From Mrakia gelida (taxonomy: Eukaryota; Basidiomycota; Tremellomycetes; Cystofilobasidiales; Mrakiaceae), in the NCBI GenBank assembly GCA_024345305.1, contig BRON01000002.1:3126925-3190924 (forward strand): a stretch of DNA of 64,000 nucleotides, read 5' to 3'. Each line of letters opens with the position of its first letter. Position 1 is the stretch's first letter. The notes under the pieces were generated by a model, which saw only the letters and a program-made list of their open reading frames with translations, was not told the origin of the DNA and searched no databases. Made by a program: the position numbers and the translations under genes. Positions 45,435 through 57,956 of the stretch are shown here, piece by piece.

Positions 45435-46486
45435 CTAATACTCCTCCAACAATCTCCTCTCCGTCCCATTGTCGTCTACAAACACAACCATCGACGCGAT
45501 CCTCCTCTCAAACTCGCTCAACCCGACCCTCTTTCTTCTCGCGACCTCCTGCCTGAACTCCTTCTCGATGAACGTCGGTCCTCCTCGAAACTCGATCCTT
45601 TCTGTTCGGGGCAGGAACGAGTGCTGATCGGTGGACTTGACATCCAGGAAGAGCGTGACGACGTCGACGACCTTCGATTCCCTCTTGTACCTGGTTCGAA
45701 GAGCGTTCGCGTGGGGTCGAAGGACGAGGACTCGGATGGACAGATCCGAGAAGGAAAGCTTCCCTCCGAGGAAGTCTCCATCCTCAGAGCGCAGCTCATC
45801 GTACCACAGCCATCCCTGAACGGTCAGGACGTCGAGATCCCTCATCCAGAGCTGATTGCCTGGGCTGATGACGGCCATCGGCGACCTTCCGAAGGTATCT
45901 AGGAATGAGAAGGACTCATTCCCGTCGAAGTCCTCGTATCGGAGCCAAAGCCTGGTGACGGCGAGCCGGGAGAGGATGGAAGGGAGAGTTGGAAGGTGAC
46001 TCTCGGAGAGACCAACAAAGTCGAGGAGGAGGGACGAGCAGTTTGGAAGGTTGAGTTCGGGGACGTTGAAGCCTGGGAGCCGGAAGACAAGAATGAGGAT
46101 GTCAGGAGGAGATGGTAGAGAATGCATTCGAGTCCACTGGAAAGAGGCTACCCACCTTCCTTGCCAGCAACGAGAGGATCGAATACTCTTGTTCCGCCCA
46201 ACCTGAGTTCTCGAACGAACCCCCCAACCTCGAGATTCCTTCCCTTCACGGCGAAAACACCTCGCTCCCCGAAAAGGGTCTTCCAATGCCTCGTCACGAC
46301 AGCATGCTCTTCAAACCTTGTGAGATCGACGATCCTGTAGAGGAGAGGGAGGCCGAGGCGATGGAGGGAGGAGCAGGCTCGGAGGACGGAGGTTCGATGG
46401 AGCTCTCGAGGAGTGTCGAGGAGGAGATGAGCGAGGATTTCTCGAAGGACGTCATGGTTGAGAGAGAGGAGGGTGAGGGGAGCCAT
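45435..46486 (-). CDS. F-box-like protein, family B copy 4
   Basis: Start at 46486: MAPLTLLSLNHDVLREILAH, LLLDTPRELHRTSVLRACSS and LHRLGLPLLYRIVDLTRFEE, with FVRELRLGGTRVFD at the end of exon 1. A GTGGGT donor (weaker than usual) near 46153 is spliced to an acceptor near 46077, giving EGFNVPELNLPNCSSLLLDF. The second exon is open to the stop at 45435 and holds LSIRVLVLRPHANAL, RIEFRGGPTFIEKEFRQEVA and the ending VFVDDNGTERRLLEEY. About 325 residues, intact. It faces copy B3 tail to tail, so these two probably arose by a local inverted duplication that is older than the one at 13-30 kb, judging by their greater divergence. Confidence 0.8.
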
Positions 46487-46829
46487 GTTGAGAGGGACCT
46501 CGGATTGAAAAGGAGAAGGGAAGGGGAAGGGGAAGATGGTGGTTCGAAGCGACCTCGAGCTCGCGAAGATGCAAGCGAGTTCGGTCGCCCTTTTTTGCTT
46601 CCGCGTTGACGAAAATTGCTGGAAGTCAGGTCACGTAGCTTTTCACCGTCCTCTTATATCGTGGAGCACTCTTCGAATCATCTAGAGTGAAGAAAACCCA
46701 CCCAGAATCCACCTTCGAAACTCGCAGCGAAACCCAGTCGGCTCGAGCTCGCCTGCCTGTCCCTCGCTTCCCTCCTCCACCCACCATCCCTTCCCCCTCC
46801 CTTCCTTTCTCTTTGCTTCTCTCTCTAGG
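46487..46829. promoter_or_regulatory. divergent promoter, F-box-like B4 / VPS1
   Basis: 343 bases between divergent start codons. CTCTCTCTAG directly before GATGGACAAG looks like a splice acceptor, so VPS1 may have an intron in its 5' UTR. No other element recognised. Confidence 0.45.
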
Positions 46830-49800
46830 ATGGACAAGCAACTCATCAACCTCATCAACAAGGTTCGTTTGAACTACCTTCCAGACCTCTTGAGCTTGTG
46901 TAGGAGCTGACCTTGAGCTCTCCCTTTCAACGTCATCAACTTCGCCCGTCCCTTTCCCTCCCTCCCTCCCTGCATTCTGTCGCCTGCTCTTCACGACGTT
47001 CCCAGCTCCAAGATGTCTTCACCTCTGTAGGAATCGCCAACCCAATCGTTCGTACTCTCGTTTCTCTTCCTTCTTGAGCTTGCTTGAAGCGAGAGCAGAG
47101 CTCATTCGTTCCCTCTCCCTTCGTTCCGCCCATCACACGAGCAGGATCTGCCTCAGATCGCGGTTATCGGGTCTCAGTCAAGGTCAGTGACCTTCTCGCC
47201 GTCCCTAGTGTACATAAGAGACTCTTATCTGACTCTCTGTTCGATTCTGTCTTCTGTCTCTGCAGTGGAAAGTCGTCCGTTCTCGAGGTCCGTCCATCCC
47301 CTTCCCTCGCCTCCCTCGGACCCCTCCTCTTCGCTTCGTCGAGCTCGTAAGCTGACCTCCTCCTTACCTGGCTTCCGTGGTAAACTAGAACATCGTCGGA
47401 CGAGATTTTCTGCCAAGGTGAGTTTCTCTATCAGTCGCTCGAGGGAGAAGGAGGAGCTGGTGAGGTTGCGGTGTCGACGAGGGGAGCTCAAGCTGTTCGC
47501 TGAACCTTTGCATCCATCCCTTCGCTTCTATCAGAGGAACTGTGAGTCTTCAACCTTTCCTTGCATCGACATCCACGCCGCCTCTCTTAGCTGACACTCT
47601 CCTTCGCTTCCTCTCCACAGGGAATCGTCACTCGACGTCCTCTCGTACGTCTCGGCCCTCCCTCCTTCCCTCGACCTCCTCCCTCGAGCTCCCCACTCCC
47701 TCGCTCACCTCCACCTCTTCGCTCTCTCAGATCCTTCAACTCATCAACCGAGCTCCTACCGGTGCTACTGCTCCCAACGGAACCTCGGAAAAGGAAACGG
47801 CCGAGCCTACCACGACTGGGAACCAGAACAACCCCGACGAGTGGGGAGAGTTCCTCCATCTCCCTGGAGAGAAGTTCCATGACTTCTCAAAGATCAGGGA
47901 CGAGATCGTTAGGGATACTGAGAAGCACACAGGGAAGAACGCCGGTGAGTCTAGCGGAAGATTTCGTTGGAGCAGCAGAGGCGCGTGTGGGAGGAGGGGA
48001 CAGGCGAAGAGAGGGAGGGGAAGGAAGGGACGAAGCTCAAGTCGGATGGGGAGGGCTTGGATGGGATTGATACGAGAGCAGGAGCTGACATTCGCTCCTC
48101 TTCTTGAATCGATGGCTACCGCAGGTATCTCGCCAAACCCCATCAACTTGAGAATCTACTCTCCCAACGTCCTCACCCTCACCCTCGTCGATCTTCCCGG
48201 ACTCACCAAGGTCCTTTCTCCTTCCCTCCGTCCCTCCCCCTCTCGTGCTCTCGCACCTGCCGCCCCTCACCTCAAGCCGTTCTGACTCAAGTCCTGTCCG
48301 TCTCTGCTTGACTTTGGAGGCTACAGGTCCCCGTCGGAGATCAGCCTCGAGATATCGAGAAGCAGATTCGAGACATGCTCCTCAAGTTCATCTCCAAGCC
48401 CAACGCTGTTATCCTCGCCGTCACCGCTGCCAACACCGATTTGGCCAACTCGGATGGTCTTCAGCTCGCTAGGGCCGTTGATCCCAACGGAGAGAGGACG
48501 ATTGGAGTCTTGACCAAGGTCGATCTCATGTACGTTCCCTTCTCGCTTCGCTCTGCCGAGCTCACCTTTCCTCCTTCTCCCTCCGACGCGCGTCTGCTTC
48601 GAACGAGCCGCCGACCTGACTCACCTTTTCTTCGCTCCTCACAGGGACCAAGGAACCGACGTCGTCGACATTCTCGCTGGTCGAATCATCCCTCTCCGTC
48701 TTGGATACGTCCCCGTCGTGAACAGAGGACAGCGAGACATCGAGCAGAAGAAGGCTATCTCTGGAGCTTTGGAGAACGAGCGAGTCTTCTTCGAGACTCA
48801 CCAGAGTTACAAGAACAAGGCTCAGTACTGTGGAACTCCCTTCTTGGCTAGGAAGCTCAACACTGTGAGTTTTAAACGAGGCGAAGAGCGGCGAGCCGTT
48901 TGAAGGAGACGAGCTCGAGCTGACTTTCCTCCTTCGTTTTCGTCACCTCAGCTCCTCATGCACCACATTCGAGCTACCCTCCCCGACATCAAGATCCGAA
49001 TTCAGACTCAGCTGCAGCGATACCAGACCGAGCTCGCTTCTCTCGGAGGAGCCATGGGTGCTGGAAACGGAGTGCGTCGTCCCTCCCCTCCTTTCGCGAC
49101 TCGTCCTCTCTCTCAAGCTCACCTTCTCCCTTCCGCACTTCGCAGGCCAACGTCGTTCTCCAAGTCATCACCGAGTTCTGCTCCGAGTTCCGAAGCGTCA
49201 TCGACGGAGGATCCAACGATCTCAACCTCAACGAGCTCTCTGGAGGAGCCCGAATCAGTTTCGTTTACCACGAGCTGTTCAACAACGGTATCAAGTCGAT
49301 CGATCCTTTCGATCAGGTCAAGGACGGAGATATCAGGACCATTCTCTACAATTCTTCCGTGAGTCACCGCTTCTTCTTATTCTCGAAACTGGACTCGAGC
49401 TCGTCGAACTTCGAAACTGACGACGCGACTTCGCCCTCTTCGATCATCAGGGATCCACACCCTCCCTCTTCGTCGGAACAGCAGCCTTCGAGGTCATCGT
49501 CAAGCAGCAGATCAAGCGACTCGAGGAACCCAGTCTGAAGTGCTGTCAGCTCGTGTACGACGAGCTGATCCGGATCCTCTCGCAGATCTTGGGCAAGATC
49601 GTTCGTTCACTCTCCCTCTTCTTCTCACTTCGTCTCGCTCCTGACTGACCGTCCTCTCGCTCGTCTCTTCAACGTTCACAGCAAGCTTTCAGACGGTACC
49701 CTGCTCTTCGAGACTCGTTCAACAACGCTGTGATTGGGTTCTTCCGAGACTCGATGATCCCGACGACGAAGCTCGTTTCGGATATGGTCAAGTGAGTCGC

Positions 49801-51018
49801 GTTTGCTCTCCCTTATCCACTGCTCGAAGCGTGACTGAATTCTCGACACTATCTCCTCTACCAGCATGCAAGCCTGCTACGTCAACACCACCCATCCCGA
49901 TTTCATCAACGGCCACAAGGTCCGTTGACGCTTTCTTCCTTCCTTCTCGACGCGTCCCTCAACCCTCCAGCTAACCTCTTCTCTCTTCTCTCTTTCTCCC
50001 CTTCGTTCTTGCTTTCGCCAGGCCATGTCTCTCGTCTCGGAGCGAATTCAAGCCGCCAAAGGACCCGAGAAGCCCGTCGACCCCAAGAAGCAGATCCTCA
50101 ACAACAACAAGGACCTCGACGTCGACATGAAGAAGGACGAGCCTAGCTTCTTCTCGACGTTCTTCCCTGCTGGAGCGAAGGGAGTGCCCAAGAAGAAGGG
50201 TGTTTCGGTGATGGAGTCGGTGAGTTCAAGTCGCGTTCGAACAACGATCATGCTTTCCTCGCGAGCTCGAACTGACCCTCGCTCTGCTTTCGTTCCGTGC
50301 GATGGATGTAGCCAGCAGCCAACATCCGACCTCAGGCTGCGTTGAGTGATCGAGAGTCGATGGAGACGGAGGTTATCAGTCAGTTCTTCTCTCCGCTTAA
50401 CCTTCCTCGCCCTCTCTTCGCTAGCTCTCGCCTGACTGACCTCGTTTCGTTTTCGTCATTGCAGAGCTTCTCATCCACTCGTACTTCAACATCGTCAAGC
50501 GAGAGATGATCGACATGGTGCCGGTACGTTCGAGCTCTCCATTTTCGTCGTCGTTTTCTCTTCGTTCTCGACACTGACCTTTCTCGTTCGCCTCGTTTGT
50601 TCACCACAGAAATCCATCACTTATACCCTCGTTCAGGAGTCGAAGGATAACCTCCAGCGTGTGTTGCTCGAGCAGGTTCGTTCCCTTCTCCTTCTCTCCT
50701 CCATTATCTTCTCGTGTCGTCGCTCGAACCCCGCTCACCCCTTTCGATGCTTCTTCGTTCGCAGCTCTACAAGCCCGACGTTCTCGAGGATCTGATGCAG
50801 GAGAGCGAGCACGTCGTTCAGCGGAGGAAGGAGTGTGTCAAGATGTTCGTTCGACTCGTCTCCCCTCTCTCTCTCTCGTTCCCTCGTCCTCTTCGAGTCG
50901 TTGTCGAAACTCGTCGCTGACCCCTCTTCGCTTCTTCTCCTTCGTTTTCGGACTCGTCAACCACAGGGTCGAAGCTCTCCAGAAGGCAGAGAACATCGTC
51001 GCTGGAGTCGGACTCTGA
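46830..51018 (+). CDS. VPS1: dynamin-related GTPase Vps1
   Basis: Large GTPase acting in vacuolar and endosomal sorting, membrane scission and peroxisome division. Close to twenty short exons. The N-terminus [31 protein letters not shown] matches Vps1 rather than Dnm1. GTPase motifs: G1 [12 protein letters not shown], switch region [19 protein letters not shown]3 [15 protein letters not shown]4 LTKVDLMDQGTD. The middle domain has [18 protein letters not shown] and [15 protein letters not shown], and the GED ends [20 protein letters not shown] and [17 protein letters not shown] before TGA. About 700 residues, the usual Vps1 length, with no PH domain. A 30-residue Asn/Thr-rich insert ([20 protein letters not shown]) lies near residue 80, as in yeast Vps1. 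Many donors are GTTCGT, GTCCGT or GTACGT. Confidence 0.95.
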
Positions 51019-54000
51019 TAAATTCCCGTGCCCGCGTCGCGTTCGTTTCTCTTCCTTTGCATCACGACGCGTCGCTGCGTCTGTGCTCGTTCTCATCTTC
51101 ACCCTCCCTCTATTTCTCTCCCGTCGTCTTGGTTTTGGTGGGCTCTCCTCTCTTCTTTCTCTCGCTACAGTAGTCTAGCTCTAGTATTTTCGCTCTCTTT
51201 GGTTGCTGTTTCGGTTCGATCCTCACGATCTAGATACCCTCTTTCACGTCAAACGCTCGGTCTCAAACGCGGATGAGGGTCGTAATGCATGAGAGATAAG
51301 AAGAGAAAGAAAGGCGGGCGAGATAGAAGGAGGGAAACGAACCAACGACGCGGTCGTTTGAGGCTCGGGAATGAGAGGGGAAAATAGCGAGCTAGGAGTG
51401 ATAGATTAGTCAGTCGGTCTCAGAACAGCAATGATTCATAGATCAGACGGGGTCAAGATGTACAAGATGCTGAAAGGAAGAAAACGAACGATCAAAACAC
51501 GACGTCTTGAGCAACCTCGTTCTCGTCGCTCTGCTGACTTGGCGCATGGTCTGGTCACACAAGCGAGCTGAACGATGGAAACGAGTCTCTCTAGACGAAG
51601 ACAGTCACTCAGATCGAAGGAAATGAACAGCGAAACAAAGAGAGCAAAAGAATCGGCGACGACGACGCGTCGTCTTCGACTTCAGTTCAACCCGTCCGGC
51701 AGCTCCTATACGTCTTTTGCTGTAAAGAAAGGAGAAAGTAGGAGCTACCAGGAAGCCCGAGATAGAGGATAAGGACAACCAGCGGATTTCATCAAAGAAC
51801 AAAAGGAGACAACAGAGGAGCTGTTCGACGACGCGACCTCTTGAGCTTTCCGTTCTCCGCGCTCTCAATCGACCTGGACGAATGATTCGGTAGGGGCGTG
51901 TGAGAGCGCAAAGGAAGAATGCTTGAGAGGACAGGCGGGGACGACACCGTGTCCCGACGAGGAGGTTGAAGCTCAAATACACGGATCAACAGCACAAATG
52001 AAGACACGCGTCGTCTTCGACCCTCGACCTCTGGAGTAGACGCGACGATCAAGGCTCTCGGCCCGAGAACCAGTGAAGGCTCTGTGGAGGAGAGGACCTA
52101 TCCCTCGAACATCCAGAGAAAGAAGAGGGGTACACGTCTCACACTCGGTCAAGGAAAAAAAGAAACGATGCAGGGAAGTCACCGACGACGTCTGCTCTTA
52201 AAGGCTCGGACGCTCTCTATAGCTCATGCCTTGAGAGAGGAGACAGGAAGCGCCAAGAAAGTCGGAAACGGAGGACAGCGAGGCAGAAAAGATTCGGACT
52301 GAAGAGACGGAGTGAAAGCCTGAGAGGGACGCGGCGTTACATCGTTTCGCTCCGACTTCTGTCTCTGAGCGTCCGGACCGCTCTCTCAAGCTTCACTTCT
52401 GCTCAAAGTTGGAGAGCATTCGGATCGCCAAAATCAGAAGAAGTAGAAAGACAAAACCGAACGAAGAACAAAAGGAAAAGGAAACGAACGACGAGTCGGG
52501 CATGCTCGACCTCTGCTCTTGAACATCATGGCCGCTCTTGCCCCTGGCCCGTGAGGGCAAGACACCGAGAGCACCGGGAAATCAACAGCAGAAGGAGAGC
52601 TAGAGCCAGCGGGTCTTCGGACGAGAGAAGAAATGATGAAGGAAGACAGACGCGTCCTCGGCACTCAGTCTCTAAGTCTGCACCTGACTCGCTCTCACGT
52701 GCCATTCCCCACAAAGGACCGGACTGGAAGAGTGAGAGCGGAAGGCGTTGAAGATGAACCGAAGGTGGGGAGGGGATATGCTTCGAGCCAGCCGTCTCAG
52801 CCCTGTCGTTTGGAAGCGTCGCGTCGTTCTTCTTCGATCTCTATATCCCACAAGAGAAGACCTCCCGCACATCTCCGAAGAGAGCAGCTCGAGAGGTCAC
52901 TCGAGATCGGAACAAAGAAAGACGCAGGAGATAGGTCGCGCGAAGAAACCTGAGTGGAACGAAAAATAAGGGGAAACAAGATGAAAAACGAAACGCGTCC
53001 TTCGTTCAACTTCTGTTCTCATCTCTCCTTCGAGCTCTGAAATCGGCATCATTCCCTCCATTGGACTGGAACAAGGCTTACAGAGCCGATGGGACTGAGA
53101 TGAGACAGAGAAAACCCGAAAGAAAAGCCTCAACTCTCCTTGACTTCGATTTGTTCGACGCGTCTTCTTCAGCCTCTGTTGCAAGAGAGAGTCGACGCTC
53201 TAGACATGCCCATGATCAAGGGACATACTAGAGTGCCTGAATCTCTCTCCTACATACAGGGAAAAAAAGGGTAGATGCTCTCTCTGGCAGAGAAAGATGA
53301 ACGACTGGAGGAAACGACGCGACAGGCGACTCCCCGCATTCGCCCTCTTTCTTGAAGAGGCGCAGCAGATCTCGTTCGCTAAACTCTCCACCAGGAGTGA
53401 GAGAGCAACTGAAAGCAGTGAGACTCAACAGGAAAGAGGAAGAACTCAAGGCGCATCTCCCTCCGCTCATTCGTCCGTTCCTTCATCCTCTCAACGCGTC
53501 CTCCATCGACCTCTGCCTTTGGCGGGAGTGACGCTCTCGGAACTCTCCACCCTCTCAAGGTGAGGCACACGAGAGCGTCAACTCTACCCAGAAGCAAAGG
53601 GAAGAAAAAGAACGAGCCCAACCCAAGCCAAACGTAACTCAAAACCAACCTTGCTCAAACCCCCCTCGCTCGGTCGACCTCGTTTTTCTTTCCAAAAGCC
53701 CGCAAACCTCTCCGAGCCCTCCCTTCCAGAGGAGGAGGGAGAGGCTTGGACTCTTGAAAAAAACGAGGAAGAGAACGCAGGAGGCGGAGGGAAAGAGGGG
53801 GTGAGGTGGGGTGAGTGACGCGTCGCGTCGTCGTTCTTCCTCAGGGATGAGCTCGAGGGAAGAGAGAGAAAGAGAAAGAGAGAGAAAGAGAGAAAGAGAG
53901 GAATCTGACCTCCCCATTGCCACGAAACGGACACCCGAGCTGACTTGACTCGCTGAAGTTAGAGAGGAGCCAGACGGGTGACGCGTCGGGGTTGAAAGGG

Positions 54001-55498
54001 GAGGAGGGGAGATGGGTTGGGGTGAGCGAGTGAGCGAGTGAGGGAAGAGGAGGAGGGGGGAGGGAACAAACAAAACCGACCTCCCATACATGCATCAACA
54101 GGCAAACCGAGCACGGGACGGTTTGCTTGTTGAGGTTGGGAGGGGAGGAAGAGGGAGGAGATGGGTAAGAGGGAGAGGAAAGCAGAGACGGTTCTGCATA
54201 GACCATTCCAGACCAAAACGATCTCCCCACGCTTTCTCAACACCGACCCGAGTAATCTCGAACTCGACGACGAAAGTCAGAGAGGACGAGATGAAGCGGG
54301 TGAGGTGGGGAACGTCGTGAGGGAGAAGGCGATGAGTCGAGATTGGGGCGTGACGAGGGGAGGAGGAGGAGAGGGAAAGGGGGATGAATGAAAAGAAAGA
54401 AGAGAGAGAGAAAGGGGAGGGAGAAAAGAAAGATAGGGAGGAGGGGAAGAGGGAAAGAAGAGGAAAGAAGGTCGACGTCGCCCGCTCCCCCTTCTCCCGA
54501 CCCTCCTTCCTCAAGCGATCTCATCACGTCCGCGTCGATCGAGGTCTCGGCATCCACACTGGACGCGGAGACACAGACCTGTTCGTCGCAAAAATGACAG
54601 AGAAAGCTGAGGAAAGGCGAGTCACGTCGAGTCGGGTTGATCGCTGGGGATCGAGGGAGGAGTGGAGCGAGGCGAGGCGAGACGGTGGGAGAGCGGCTCG
54701 TCTCATCAACTCTCCTCCCAGCAAGGAAGCCGAACGCGGAGGGTGGGAGATGAAGAGAGAGAAAGACAAAGAGAGAAACTAGATCGAAAGAAAGAAAGGA
54801 AGAGTGGATGGGAAGAAGCGAGAGACGGAGAGAAGAAGAGCTGACAGCTCACCCATCTCCCACCCCGTTTGCTCGACCTGATCCCTCGACGGCTTCCGCT
54901 GCATCCACCTTTCGTCAAGCACCGATGAGCATCAAACCCGTCAGAACATGGAAGGAAGAGACTGCTGGGGCTGAAGAAGGATCTTCGAGGGAGAAGGGAG
55001 GAGATGGAGGGTGGGAGGGGAAACGTCAGCTTCAACAAAGGACGTTCGTTCTCTTTCTCGCTCGTTCCCCTTCGAGGTCAGACTCACATCTGAGATACTA
55101 CGGCGAAGAGAGACGGACGAAGTGCGAAACGAGGTGGAATCGAACCAGATGGCGAAAAGTGAAGGAGTCGTGGTTGGAAGCGAGACGAGCAGATGAGCTC
55201 AACGAAGGAGGAGGAGGGCAAAGTCGGAGTTTGGAACGAGCTCTCACGTTTCGTCCTTGGGAGAAGTTTCATCAACTCAGCCTAAGCTCATCAGCCCCTT
55301 TTAAATCCGCCCAGTCAAAATCTGCTTGAAACCCTCGCCCCAAAGGGACCCAACCCCCCTCCTTGACGACCGTCTCCTCCCCTCCCTTCCCTCTCTCCAG
55401 CGCGACGCCGCTCAGCTCAAGCTCAAGCTGCCCTCAACTTCCATCATCTCCTCCCTCTCCTCCCCTCCCACAAACCCACCTTTTCTCAAACCCTCAAC
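51019..55498. other. 4.5 kb stretch without a recognisable gene
   Basis: Between VPS1 and PRE9, both plus strand. No open frame here has protein-like composition, a family motif or a set of in-phase introns. Composition changes to purine-rich on the plus strand from about 51.3 kb, strongest at 53.7-54.5 kb (GAGGAGG, GAAAGAGAGAAAG), while 52.0-53.5 kb is less biased. The last 150 bases (from about 55.35 kb) are pyrimidine-rich and should be the PRE9 5' UTR. Searches by eye for tRNA A and B boxes and for C/D-box snoRNA motifs gave nothing convincing. It could be a long non-coding RNA, a large regulatory region, or an unrecognised gene with very short exons. Confidence 0.6.
53858..53901. repeat. 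GA-rich microsatellite
   Basis: About 44 bases of GAGA/GAAAGAGA in the middle of the gene-empty stretch, directly followed by GGAATCTGACCTCCCC. Confidence 0.8.
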
Positions 55499-57956
55499 AT
55501 GGTGAGTCTTTCCAGACTTCCCCTCTTATACAATCCGAAACTAACCCCGTTTCTCCTCTCCTTCGCTCACGACAGGCTCGACGATACGACAGTTCGTCCT
55601 CGCCCTCCTTCCCTTCCTCACCTCCTTCGTTCGAGCTGACTCCCCTTTCGTTTTGATTGCTTCGTTTCTCAGGTAGGACGACCATCTTCTCGCCGGAGGG
55701 AAGACTTTATCAGAGTGAGTAAACCGAGTCGGTTTCTCTCATGAAGAAAGAAAGGAGGGAAAGGAGGAAGGAGACGAAGGTGAACGTGGAGATGGGCGAG
55801 CTCGACTTCAAGCTCGCTTCTCGCCTCGAGCTTGAAGGGTCCCTTTTGGGCGGGGTTGGATTTGCCTCCGTGTATATATACATCCATACACACGCACACG
55901 AGCTCCCCTTCGAGTCTCTACGACGGCGAACGACGAACGAACGATCCATCGACCTCAACGCTCACCTCCTCCCTTCCCATCGCTTCCCATGCTAACTCCC
56001 CCCCTCTTACTCCTCCCTTTCCTCTAGTCGAGTACGCCATGGAAGCCATCAACAACGCGGCCTCTGTGATCGCCATCCTCGCTACGGACGGAGTGGTCAT
56101 CGCTGCGGAGAAGAAGGTCACAGGCAAACTGCTCGATCTGTCGCTCTCCAAGGGAGGAGGAGGAGAAGGAGGTGGAGATTCAGCCTGGGCAGCGGGGGGG
56201 GAGAAGATCTTTTTGTTGAATAAGTGAGTAGGCAGAAGAGTTTATCTGGTGGGATTGGTGGTAGTGTCGGAGCTGGGAGGATGGGTGGGGGGAGAGGGGA
56301 GAAGGAGGGAAGGAAGGAGGAAGGAGGGGTGAGCTCAAGTGGAAGGAAGCAAGGTGTCGGGCTCGCGTTTGCTCTTTGCGGGTTCGAGGATGGGTTGGAG
56401 GTGCGAGGTCTTTAATTCGAGGGAACGAAGAAGATTCTCCGGTCTTCCAAGAACGTAGATCACGACCCTCGAAGAGTTTGGGACGGTCGACGAAGCTCAT
56501 CTCTCGAACGACCTCCTCCTTCCCTTCACCTCCACCTCGACGCACCCACCATCTCCTTCCTCCCTCGTCCCCACCATCCGCCCTGCCCCTGCCCGAGTCT
56601 CACTCCCCCTTCTCCTCTTTCCTTCACCCCCATACCCCCCACCCCAGTCTGCCTCCCCAACTCCAAAGTCTCCTCGAACAACCTCGCTGACCTTCCCCTC
56701 CCTCCCTCCCTCCCCTTCGCAGTAACGTCCTCGGAGGAGTAGCAGGGATAACATCCGACTCCAACTCCCTCGTCAACTACGCTCGAACAGCAGCCCAGAA
56801 CCATCTCCTGTCCTACAACGAGGACATGCCCGTAGAGATGCTCGTCCAGAGGTTGGCTGATTTGAAGCAGGTCAGCTTACCCTCCCTCTTGTTCTCTCCC
56901 TCTTCGTCCTCGACTCGACGAGCACGAAGCTGACTCAACCCTTCACCTCGTTCGTCTGACGCAGGGCTACACACAACATGGAGGTAAGTTTCTTCGCGAA
57001 GAAGCAAGGAGGGGAAGGGAACGAAACGAGAACGAGAACGCGAGAGCTGACGACTTTCTCCCTCCCCTCCTTCGCGGTTCTCCCTCGCAGGTCTTCGTCC
57101 CTTCGGAGTCTCCCTCCTCTACATCGGATACGACGACCTCTACAAGTTCCAGCTCTACCAGTCCGATCCATCAGGGAACTACTCGGGGTGGAAGGCTACA
57201 GCCATCGGATCGAACAATGGAACGTGAGTCGACCGAACCCTCGTTCTCTCCATCTCCTTCGTTCGACCCGACGCGAGAGGGAAGAAGAACCGAACGCGAG
57301 AGGGAACGAACGAACGCTCGAGCTGACGCTTCGGTTCGTTTCGTTCTCACTTCGCTTCGCTCGTTTTCAGAGCCACCTCCCTACTGAAGCAGGACTACAA
57401 GGAGACCATGAACGTTCAGGAGGCGACCGAGTTGTGCTTGAAGGTCATGTCCAAGACGATGGATAGTACAAAGTTGGGATCCGAGAAACGTGAGTACTGT
57501 CGCGCCCGACCAACCAACCAACCAACCAACCAACCCACCCACCCCCTAAACCCCCATTCGCTTCTCCCCCCCCCACTTCCTCTCGTCCCTTCATCCCGTC
57601 GAGCTCGAGTGCGAACGTCGAAACTGACCTCTCCCCCTCCTCTGACCTCTCCCCCTCCTCCCTTCTCTTCGCCCTCCCTCCCTCCCTCCCACCCTCCACG
57701 TCCTACCCTCCCCCCGCCCACCCCCACCCACTCACTTCGTTCGCCCTCCCGCCGCTCGCTCGTTCGTTCACCAGTCGAACTCGCAACCCTCACCCTCTCC
57801 TCCACCACCTCCCGTCCAGTGCCCAAGATCTTCGCTCCCACCGAGGTCGACGCTCTCCTCCAGAAACTCGAGTTGGGAGGAACGAAGGAGGATACCGTTG
57901 GAGCCGGAGCGGGAAGTGGTGGGGGGTCGAGTGGGGATGTGGCTATGTCGACTTAG
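55499..57956 (+). CDS. PRE9: 20S proteasome subunit alpha-3 (PSMA4/Pre9)
   Basis: Alpha-ring subunit of the 20S core. The first coding exon contains only the ATG (55499-55501); the intron begins at 55502. The next exons give [39 protein letters not shown], the classic alpha-subunit N-terminus that gates the pore, then [97 protein letters not shown] and [20 protein letters not shown], with a Gly/Ser tail. These match alpha-3 (PSMA4) rather than other alpha subunits. A Gly-rich insert ([19 protein letters not shown]) sits between LLDLS and EKIFLLN, where relatives have only a few residues. About eight introns. No obvious PACE-like element (GGTGGCAAA) was seen upstream. Confidence 0.95.

Noticed and set aside
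55130..55160. tRNA-like B box on the minus strand (GGTTCGATTCC)
   Set aside because: The T stem is only about three pairs and there is no A box upstream.
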